DNA of 11,935 bases from a bacterium. GTDB taxonomy: Bacteria; Bacillota_I; Bacilli_A; RFN20; CAG-826. The notes under the pieces are model-generated. The model ran no database searches and was not told the DNA's origin. It saw only the letters and a program-made list of their open reading frames with translations. Made by a program: the position numbers and the translations under genes. The stretch covers positions 1 to 11,935 of the forward strand of contig JAHZFY010000021.1 in assembly GCA_019421105.1 (NCBI GenBank), given 5' to 3'. Below, piece after piece: positions 1 through 5,419 of this stretch; positions within the stretch are counted from its first letter, which is position 1; the number at the start of each line of letters is the position of its first letter.

Positions 1-193
1 AAATATTAATTGAATCAGTAGAACTATCTTCAACAATATCTCCTAAAACGTAAACCGTGTCATCATCTTGAATTTTTGCATTCCATCTTTTGATGATTTC
101 TAATTTAAATTCATCCAAATTTTTAAATGGTCTAGAACATTTATCAAAAATTTTTTGGTCATCGAAATGTATATCGGAAATGTAATATATCAA
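1..193 (-). CDS. metallophosphoesterase, N-terminal part (runs off window)
   Basis: Only the first 64 codons lie in the window. The peptide begins LIYYISDIHFDDQK and carries two metal-binding signatures of calcineurin-like phosphoesterases: the D-x-H pair in SDIHF (residues 7-9) and the G-D pair in VYVLGDIVED about 45 residues later. Such enzymes use two metal ions to cleave phosphoester bonds; the substrate cannot be told from this fragment. I chose TTG at 191-193 as start because no ATG or GTG lies upstream in frame, the homologous part starts there, and AGGAGG (205-210) sits 11 nt upstream inside the end of nrdD. The nrdD stop is 2 nt away, so this is the last visible gene of the nrd operon. 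The cofactor-like sequence and reading frame are directly visible; co-function with nrdD is not implied. Confidence 0.8.
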   Translation of the reverse strand, partial: MIYYISDIHFDDQKIFDKCSRPFKNLDEFKLEIIKRWNAKIQDDDTVYVLGDIVEDSSTDSINI

Positions 194-195
194 CT

Positions 196-1890
196 TTAGT
201 TTTTCCTCCTATTCTTTTCTTCTGCTTTTTTTCCTTTAGTGAATCCATCTAAAATTTCTAAATATCCAGAAACTCTTCTGATTCTAGTAATGTTTTTGCT
301 TTTGCAATTCGGGCAATCATCAAACACTCCAGTAAAACCACATTCATTGCATACATCTTTTGGATAGTTAAATCCAAGATAATGTACGCCTGATTCAATA
401 GCGATATTAATGTATTCTTCAAGCCCTTCAACATTATTTAGTGGTGCTTCTCCTAGTTCAATGTAAGTTATACATCCGCCATTGCACAATTCGTGAAACA
501 AACCTTCCAATTGAATCTTTTTATATCCAGGCAAACCGCTATCAACATCAATGTGGAATGAATTTGTATAGTAACCCTTAGAAAAAATATCTACTTTTGG
601 CGTAAAAATGTTTTTATCAAAATCGATAAATCGACCACTAATCAATTCCCCACTGGTTGCAAGTAATGAAAAATTTAAATTGTATTGGTTTTTTAAAAAA
701 TCGCAGTAATCTCTCATATGTTTAACAAACCCGAGTGTCCTAATGTAATTATCCATTCCGGAATAATATTTTTGTCTAGTGATCACCTCTATTGCTTCAG
801 ATAAACCAATAAAGCCTAAAGACAATGTTCCGTGCCTAAAAACCTTTTCTAGATCTCCTTTAAAATCTTCGCACCAAAGGTGATAAGTGGAATTTGTAGG
901 GAAATCGTCTTCGCTTCTATTACACGTCTTGTAATATCTATCTAGCAAAATATCTTTTGTGACTGAAGCAACTTCGTTCCAAGCGCTTATAAATTTATCC
1001 ATTTTTTCGTCGATATTTAAGTCAGGGTATTTTTGTTCTATTTCAAGAGCCAATCTTGGCAGATTAATAGAAATATTTGTGATGTTTCCCCTTCCCATAA
1101 CAGAATCTTCGCCAAATAAATCGGTAACTACCCTAGTTCTACACCCCATAATAGATAAATTTTCTGGTTTATATTCTTTATCCCCTTTACAATCGCAAAG
1201 TAAATAGGTAGGGATCATCTTTTTTGCAGAACACTTAAGAGCTAACTGAAATAGGTCGTAATTAGGATCTTCTTTTTTTAAATTTATTCCTTCATGCACT
1301 TTGAATACGATATTAGGTTTAAACACTAAATCACCTGAGTTCATAAAACTTTCAATAACTGTCCTTGCAATAAACTTTGCCGACTCGTTTTTTGCCAAAC
1401 CTATATTTAAAGTCACATAATAGCTCGTTTGCCCCATTCTTGAATGATTGCCATTGCACCATAAAATCAATTCAGAAATAGAATCTTTTATTAATTCTTT
1501 ATAATTTTTGTAATCAACATTAAGTGTTTCTAAAATTTCTGCTACTTCGTTATCAAAATTTGCAAAAGCCATTCCACCAGATTGTTCATTGCCAACCTTA
1601 GTAAATAAATCTTTAATAAATTCAAATAATCTTAAAATTTTTCTAGAACTGCTAAAATTCGAATACTCTTCATATGGAAATTTTTTAATCAAATCAAAAG
1701 TTAAACAATTGTACGTTAATCCATAGGCATCCAAATCGTGTATGTGGATATATCCTTCTTTATGAAGTTTTGCCCACTCTGGATTTAGCGAATTTAAAAT
1801 TTTGTTTTTAAATGCTTTTTCGCCAACATTATAAACGTATCCTACATAACTTGTTCTATTAGCTGCGTTATCATTGTTTAATTGTTTCAT
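196..1890 (-). CDS. nrdD: anaerobic (class III) ribonucleoside-triphosphate reductase, short form without ATP-cone
   Basis: This glycyl-radical enzyme reduces ribonucleoside triphosphates to deoxynucleotides without oxygen. From Met at 1888-1890 it has 564 residues. Visible signatures are HIHDLDAYGLTYNC with Cys62, the MGCR motif with the likely thiyl Cys250, a four-cysteine zinc site (C514, C517, C526, C529) and the C-terminal glycyl-radical stretch RRVSGYLE with Gly542, 22 residues before the end. An open frame continues 15 codons further upstream, but the start chosen has an AAGGTGGG ribosome site just ahead and overlaps nrdG by only 20 nt. The usual N-terminal ATP-cone (about 90-100 residues) is absent: the protein opens almost directly into the catalytic barrel, so dATP inhibition through that module is not expected. 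Identity is very secure. The reductant subclass (formate or thioredoxin type) cannot be settled by eye. Confidence 0.97.
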   Translation of the reverse strand: MKQLNNDNAANRTSYVGYVYNVGEKAFKNKILNSLNPEWAKLHKEGYIHIHDLDAYGLTYNCLTFDLIKKFPYEEYSNFSSSRKILRLFEFIKDLFTKVGNEQSGGMAFANFDNEVAEILETLNVDYKNYKELIKDSISELILWCNGNHSRMGQTSYYVTLNIGLAKNESAKFIARTVIESFMNSGDLVFKPNIVFKVHEGINLKKEDPNYDLFQLALKCSAKKMIPTYLLCDCKGDKEYKPENLSIMGCRTRVVTDLFGEDSVMGRGNITNISINLPRLALEIEQKYPDLNIDEKMDKFISAWNEVASVTKDILLDRYYKTCNRSEDDFPTNSTYHLWCEDFKGDLEKVFRHGTLSLGFIGLSEAIEVITRQKYYSGMDNYIRTLGFVKHMRDYCDFLKNQYNLNFSLLATSGELISGRFIDFDKNIFTPKVDIFSKGYYTNSFHIDVDSGLPGYKKIQLEGLFHELCNGGCITYIELGEAPLNNVEGLEEYINIAIESGVHYLGFNYPKDVCNECGFTGVFDDCPNCKSKNITRIRRVSGYLEILDGFTKGKKAEEKNRRKN

Positions 1891-2335
1891 CTTGTTTTCC
1901 CACCTTTTCAAATTTTTGGTTTGAAGAACCCACAAATGGTTTTATGGTTGTTTTTAATTCTTTTATAAAACTGCCTGTTTTTAGGTATGTTAAATATTTC
2001 ATCAATTCCACTGGGACATCCTCTTTTTGATGTCCTGTATATAGTGCGATGTCAAACCCTCTCGCATACAATCTTTTCACTAATTCAAACAAAGCTTCTT
2101 TTTGAAGAAGAGGTTCACCACCAGAGATTGTTATTTTTTTATTAATGACATTTTTATCAAGGACTTCGACCAATGATACTATGTCTATTTCTTTCCCTTC
2201 TTTAAGATCCCATGTGGAAGGATTTTGACATCCCGGACAATGAATATCACACCCTTGCATAAACAATACCGTTCTTATGCCAGGACCGTCTACAAGAGAA
2301 TTGTTATATTTGATTGAGTTAATATACATAATCAT
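1871..2335 (-). CDS. nrdG: anaerobic ribonucleotide reductase activating protein (radical SAM)
   Basis: NrdG uses a 4Fe-4S cluster and S-adenosylmethionine to generate the glycyl radical on NrdD. The protein of about 154 residues contains VDGPGIRTVLFMQGC followed by the radical-SAM triad C29-x3-C33-x2-C36 (CDIHCPGC) and the SAM-binding SGGEP motif, all typical of this short activase family. Several in-frame ATGs are possible (2354-2356, 2333-2335, 2327-2329). I take 2333-2335 because GGAGGA (2341-2346) lies 5 nt upstream. The gene starts inside the end of the 142-aa gene and its TGA stop lies 17 bases inside nrdD, so all three are very probably translated from one mRNA. The TGA stop also shows that the organism reads TGA as stop. 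Confidence 0.96.
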   Translation of the reverse strand: MIMYINSIKYNNSLVDGPGIRTVLFMQGCDIHCPGCQNPSTWDLKEGKEIDIVSLVEVLDKNVINKKITISGGEPLLQKEALFELVKRLYARGFDIALYTGHQKEDVPVELMKYLTYLKTGSFIKELKTTIKPFVGSSNQKFEKVGKQDETIKQ

Positions 2336-2747
2336 ATGTATCCTCCACATTATCAAAATTGCGAATTATTTTATATTTTGTTAACTTATAGTTTACTCTT
2401 TGAAGCCTTTCTTCTCTACTATAAATTCGTTCAACATAATGCAAATCTGCTTCTAGTCTATCGTCTAAATTACAAGTTCTTTTTTGTTCTTGCTTACTTT
2501 TACATTTTAAATAAGGGTCATTGTTATTTATTTCGTTGATTTGTAAAAATTCCTCCCAAGTGATTTTTTGACAATAAAGAATTGCATCTTTATGGTTGTG
2601 CTTTACTCTTGGAAATCTTCTTACTTTTTTTGAAGCTTCTTTCCCGTTTTCTGCTTTGACAGCAAATACAATTGGAACATAATTACGTTTGCCAACATGG
2701 CCACATTTAGCGACTACTTTATAATAATTTTGAGTTTCTTGGTTCAT
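2319..2747 (-). CDS. 142-aa protein of unknown function, first gene of the nrd operon
   Basis: I do not recognise the family. The N-terminal half reads like a compact folded domain (NYYKVVAKCGHVGKRNYVP, then VFAVKAENGKEASKKVRR) with a CGH at residues 15-17, an H-x-H and a later YC, so a metal site is possible but unproven. The C-terminal half is charged and tyrosine-rich, ending DNVEDTYDYVY. Translation probably starts at ATG 2745-2747, because GGAGGT (2755-2760) is spaced an ideal 7 nt away; an in-frame ATG 16 codons earlier lacks this. The gene overlaps the start of nrdG, so it is co-expressed with nrdDG. A role linked to anaerobic nucleotide reduction is inferred only from position. It has no signal peptide or membrane segment. 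Confidence 0.85.
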   Translation of the reverse strand: MNQETQNYYKVVAKCGHVGKRNYVPIVFAVKAENGKEASKKVRRFPRVKHNHKDAILYCQKITWEEFLQINEINNNDPYLKCKSKQEQKRTCNLDDRLEADLHYVERIYSREERLQRVNYKLTKYKIIRNFDNVEDTYDYVY

Positions 2748-2763
2748 TGCATCGACCTCCTTG

Positions 2764-2839
2764 ATGCCATTATTGTAAATTTTATTTTTAGACACAATTA
2801 GGACCGTTTTTGTCCAACTTTTTGCTACTATGATGGCAT
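2764..2839 (-). promoter_or_regulatory. inverted repeat in the leader of the nrd operon
   Basis: ATGCCAT (minus strand, 2833-2839) and ATGGCAT (2764-2770) are perfect 7-bp inverted arms 62 nt apart. The inner arm ends 3 nt before the ribosome site of the first gene. A smaller GGAC/GTCC inverted repeat (2801-2815 region) lies between them. If transcription starts upstream of 2839, the leader could fold with its base next to the ribosome site; if it starts downstream, the arms would instead be protein-binding half sites. A weak promoter (TTGGAC at 2812-2817, TCTAAA at 2787-2792, 19-bp spacing) would fit the second option. No NrdR-box-like sequence was found. Confidence 0.35.
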
Positions 2840-2878
2840 TAAAATGTTAATCCTACTTAAAACATTGATTATCCAAAT

Positions 2879-2908
2879 AAAAAAAAGGAATTCTACTTAA
2901 AGAATTCC
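2879..2908 (-). terminator. intrinsic terminator of the xre gene
   Basis: On the minus strand, GGAATTCT and AGAATTCC form a perfect 8-bp stem with a 6-nt loop (TTAAGT), followed directly by eight T residues. The TAG stop codon of the regulator (2893-2895) lies partly inside the hairpin. This separates the regulator from the nrd operon, which therefore needs its own promoter in 2748-2878. Confidence 0.9.
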
Positions 2909-3114
2909 ATAACGTCTACCTCGAAGATTGAAGCTATATATTGAATTGTATCCAACTTGTTGATACCATTTGCTATCCAGCGTCTAATTGATCTACCATT
3001 ATTAAAAGTATTAGAGATTAACTCTTCAGCATACTCCTGAGACCAACCTTTTTCTTCTAATAAACGTTTTAAATTTCGACCAGCTCTTAAAGCTAAGTCA
3101 GTGTTTTGTGTCAT
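2893..3114 (-). CDS. small XRE-family helix-turn-helix regulator
   Basis: This 73-residue protein is essentially a single Cro/C1-type HTH domain: NLKRLLEEKGWSQEYAEEL (helices 1-2), GRSIRRWIANG (recognition helix and turn), then LDTIQYIASIFEVDVMEFF, the usual C-terminal helices of this fold. It should bind DNA as a dimer in the cytoplasm. ATG 3112-3114 is chosen because GGAGGA (3121-3126) is 6 nt upstream; a 27-codon N-terminal extension in the same frame would cover the promoter and is rejected. A 17-bp perfect palindrome sits on its own -10 box, so autorepression is likely. It lies between the membrane-protein operon upstream and the nrd operon downstream. Whether it also controls either is unknown. 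Confidence 0.9.
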   Translation of the reverse strand: MTQNTDLALRAGRNLKRLLEEKGWSQEYAEELISNTFNNGRSIRRWIANGINKLDTIQYIASIFEVDVMEFFK

Positions 3115-3117
3115 AAG

Positions 3118-3140
3118 CAATCCTCCTTTGCGAAGGATTG
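3118..3140 (-). promoter_or_regulatory. leader hairpin covering the xre ribosome site
   Basis: In the minus-strand mRNA, CAATCCT (3134-3140) can pair with AGGATTG (3118-3124), giving a 7-bp stem and a 9-nt loop. Half of the GGAGGA ribosome site is in the stem and the rest lies next to it. This could lower translation of the regulator. A competing 4-bp pairing (CCTT with AAGG) is also possible. The pairing is visible; the effect is inferred. Confidence 0.4.
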
Positions 3141-3172
3141 TGTCCAATGCTCCAGAGTTTGTCCTTATGACA

Positions 3173-3207
3173 TTTGTTATTATAACAAAAAGCAAACCTT
3201 TTAAACA
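3173..3207 (-). promoter_or_regulatory. xre promoter with palindromic operator
   Basis: TTTGTTATAATAACAAA (3173-3189) is a perfect palindrome with 8-bp arms around a single central base. The consensus -10 box TATAAT (minus strand, 3179-3184) occupies its centre. A weak -35 (TGTTTA, 3202-3207) is 17 bp away. A dimeric repressor bound here would block RNA polymerase directly, and the adjacent XRE protein is the obvious candidate. The start of transcription would fall near 3172, leaving a leader of about 57 nt. Confidence 0.75.
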
Positions 3208-3219
3208 GTCCGCTCTTTT
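3187..3219 (-). terminator. possible weak terminator after the three-gene operon
   Basis: On the minus strand, AAAAGAGCGGAC (3208-3219) can pair with GTTTGCTTTTT (3187-3197), using three G-U pairs, with an 11-nt loop. The U-rich part is in the descending arm and no long extra T tract follows, so this is a marginal terminator. It overlaps the xre promoter. Confidence 0.3.
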
Positions 3220-3236
3220 ATATACTAATATTTGAT

Positions 3237-4472
3237 TTAAAGCGTATAATATCTCTCGTTATAAAAATAGGTAAATTTTCCATCATGAATACGATCGTTT
3301 ACCATCATTAATGATAATAGGGCAAGTATGTAATTGCATATTATTGAAATTGATCTACATGTGTAAAAACTATTACCTGGACTAAAAATTTGAATCAACC
3401 CAAAAATCACACAACCACTTGCAACAACTAAATTAAGATATATCATCAATCTAATTAAACTGAATTTGTTTTCCAATACCGGTTGATTATTGGAAGTTAA
3501 CCTGTATGTTTTTCTGCTAGAACATAATATTGACGACATTTTAATTCTATTCTTTTGCGTAAAAGCTTTAATTATTAACAAGATACCAAACAACAAAGAA
3601 ACAAAAAACGCAAACAAATAGAAAACATTAGTTAAAATGGAAAAAATTATTCCGATTATCGATATTGCAAATATACCGGTTCCAAAAAGAAAACTTTTGA
3701 TAAAACGTCTTTTTGTTATTGTTTTATCGTTGTCTTCATAATAAATGATTCCATTCATTTTTATTTCAATAATTTCTTCTCGAGTCAACTCTTTCGAACT
3801 CGTTGTCTTTTCAGTAATTTCTTTATAGTCGTGGTTGATTGGATTTGATGAGTATTTTATAAATTCTTCATAAATTTGTTCTGTGCATTCTAACGATATC
3901 TTGTTAGTAAGATTAATAATTTCTAAACAAGTATCGGAAATAAATGTGATAAATTTTTTGGCGCAGGAGAAATTAAGATCTTTTGTTTCGATAAACATAT
4001 GAATAAATAGATTTTCCAATGCAAAAATATAAGAACCATCAGCATCATCATACATTTTTTTATTCTTATCATAATGATTCTTAGTTGCTAGCATTGTGCT
4101 TTCAATTATCTGTAAACATTTTGAAAGTTCTTCTTCCTTGCTATCCAAATCAAGATTTAAAATGTATTTGATAGTTGAAATATATATTTTTTCTTCTTGT
4201 TTTGGAGCATTTATCCAAAAATATATATCGTGATAGCCTTTAAAATTGCATAAAGAAGCATAAAAAGGCGCTTCCCATTCTAAAGGGTATAAAAGACTTA
4301 TGTGATTAAAATATTTTTGAGCCACAACAAAGTCTTCACAATCCCAAGTTCTTTTAGCAAGAGCATACAAATCATTTTTGCTTATGCCTTTCAACTTGGA
4401 TGACAAATCTTCTAACTTATCATATTGAATATCTAGTTTTTCAAAAACGTTATTCGATTGCTTTTTTTCCAT
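3237..4472 (-). CDS. helical-repeat protein with four C-terminal membrane segments, third gene of DUF4238 operon
   Basis: No family was recognised for this 411-residue protein. Residues 30-80 (NDLYALAKRTWDCEDFVVA, then LLYPLEWEAPFYASL) resemble one or two TPR-like helical pairs, and the first 255 residues look soluble and helical. Four hydrophobic segments follow at about 258-280, 283-304, 340-363 and 375-391, arranged as two hairpins with a basic cytoplasmic loop between them (TQKNRIKMSSILC onward). There is no signal peptide, so the large N-terminal domain is probably cytoplasmic. ATG 4470-4472 is preceded by AAGGAA and lies inside the end of the coiled-coil gene (23-nt overlap), so the two are translationally coupled. 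The soluble-sensor-plus-membrane plan is common in abortive-infection effectors, but a toxic or pore role here is a guess. Confidence 0.88.
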   Translation of the reverse strand: MEKKQSNNVFEKLDIQYDKLEDLSSKLKGISKNDLYALAKRTWDCEDFVVAQKYFNHISLLYPLEWEAPFYASLCNFKGYHDIYFWINAPKQEEKIYISTIKYILNLDLDSKEEELSKCLQIIESTMLATKNHYDKNKKMYDDADGSYIFALENLFIHMFIETKDLNFSCAKKFITFISDTCLEIINLTNKISLECTEQIYEEFIKYSSNPINHDYKEITEKTTSSKELTREEIIEIKMNGIIYYEDNDKTITKRRFIKSFLFGTGIFAISIIGIIFSILTNVFYLFAFFVSLLFGILLIIKAFTQKNRIKMSSILCSSRKTYRLTSNNQPVLENKFSLIRLMIYLNLVVASGCVIFGLIQIFSPGNSFYTCRSISIICNYILALLSLMMVNDRIHDGKFTYFYNERYYTL

Positions 4473-5274
4473 TTACTATTTTCCTTAATTTAATACGTTC
4501 TTCAGCAAGATCTTCATCAGTAATATCTACACCGTCAATTAGCTTTGATGTCCTTTTAGCTATGATTCTATTCTCAATTAAATAATCTTGCAAATTATTC
4601 AACATATCAATAGTTTTATCTAACTTTTCTTCCATTGAGTTCAACTTAATATCTTTTAAAATGCTAATCTGAGTTTGAAGTTTTTGATTTTGTTCGTCTA
4701 AATTGAGCAATTCAATTTCTTTCAAAGACAATAACGATTTATATTTATTAAGATCTTGTTCTGACAATTTACTAGTTTCATAAGATTCTTTAAGTTCGTC
4801 TCTTAATTTTATAAGTTCTAGCTTATATTCATTGTTTAATCTTTCAGTTTCACCAAAAATAGAAACAAAATAATTAGAGTCAAACACAATTCTCAACCCT
4901 TTAATAGAATCTAAGTAAAAGTTTAAGAGGTCAAAATAAATTTTTAAAAAATTTATTACTCCTTCGATTTGAAGGTTTTTTTCTTTTTTGTGTTTGTGAT
5001 CATTGCATTTTTTTATGTAATCTGAAAGCTTGCTATATGTATAGTCATCTAACTTTAACTTTGTCAAGAAGAAGCATCTTGCTTCTTCTGTTTTAACAAT
5101 ATATCCGCAAGTTCTAGAATCATCAAAACTTATTTTATTTTCAATTAAGAAGTATTTAATCGTTTCTTCTAGCAAATCTAAATATGAATCATAAAAAGAA
5201 TTGCTTTTAGATTTTATATTCCTTTCTAATGTTTCAAATCTAGAATCTAATGAGCTAGTAAATAATTTTATCAT
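4450..5274 (-). CDS. HEPN/DUF4145-like domain plus coiled coil, second gene of DUF4238 operon
   Basis: A 274-residue soluble protein. Residues 10-125 are all-helical and follow the plan of the DUF4145/HEPN-type module seen at the N-terminus of type I restriction subunits and some helicases: helices around YLDLLEETIKYFLIEN, then the segment YIKKCNDHKHKKE (residues 86-98), where those families have their conserved Arg/Asn-x(4-6)-His, then FLKIYFDLLNFYL. The canonical Arg is replaced by Lys, so catalytic RNase activity is uncertain. Residues about 143-230 form a strong heptad-rich coiled coil (EKLDKTIDMLNNLQ near its end), followed by a short basic tail. ATG 5272-5274 is chosen for the perfectly placed GGAGGT (5281-5286), not the ATG 18 nt upstream. 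The domain match is by eye and moderate. Confidence 0.85.
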   Translation of the reverse strand: MIKLFTSSLDSRFETLERNIKSKSNSFYDSYLDLLEETIKYFLIENKISFDDSRTCGYIVKTEEARCFFLTKLKLDDYTYSKLSDYIKKCNDHKHKKEKNLQIEGVINFLKIYFDLLNFYLDSIKGLRIVFDSNYFVSIFGETERLNNEYKLELIKLRDELKESYETSKLSEQDLNKYKSLLSLKEIELLNLDEQNQKLQTQISILKDIKLNSMEEKLDKTIDMLNNLQDYLIENRIIAKRTSKLIDGVDITDEDLAEERIKLRKIVNGKKAIE

Positions 5275-5296
5275 TTCCAAACCTCCATACATCAGC

Positions 5297-5419
5297 TTAT
5301 TTTTTTGTCCACAATTCGTCGTATTTTTCTTTAATGTGTTTCATTCTTTCATCAGGAGTTCCTAAAAAGTCTAAATTTTTGTGTTTGCGAGTTAACTCTT
5401 CATTTATGAGTAAGTAATC
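5297..5419 (-). other. out-of-frame coding-like tail of the DUF4238 gene
   Basis: After the DUF4238 stop (5404-5406) the -1 frame stays open for 34 more codons to a TAA at 5297-5299. It encodes a protein-like, charged helix containing LGTPDERMKHIKEKYDELW. This frame has no ATG, GTG or TTG between its preceding stop (about 5450) and residue 20 of the tail, and no ribosome site, so it is not an independent gene. One extra T in the TTTT run (5420-5423, minus strand) joins it to the upstream protein. The tail would end 22 nt before the next start codon, a normal operon spacing. Confidence 0.6.

Noticed and set aside
959..1207. 82-codon plus-strand open frame opposite nrdD
   Set aside because: It lies wholly antisense to a certain gene, has no ribosome site and encodes no recognisable motif. 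Similar antisense frames at 2336-2539, 4400-4585, 5429-5644, 9058-9261 and 10653-10841 were dropped for the same reason.
1891..1935. 15-codon N-terminal extension of nrdD
   Set aside because: It would overlap nrdG by 65 nt, has no ribosome site, and the internal ATG at 1888-1890 has a good one.
2791..3147. Shared TGTCCAA (2811-2817, 3141-3147) and GACACAAT (2791-2798 plus; 3137-3144 minus) near the nrd and xre leaders
   Set aside because: Considered as common operator sites, but 7-8-base matches are expected by chance over this length of AT-rich DNA and their spacing differs.
3115..3195. 27-codon N-terminal extension of the XRE regulator
   Set aside because: It would run through the promoter palindrome and the strong ribosome site at 3121-3126.
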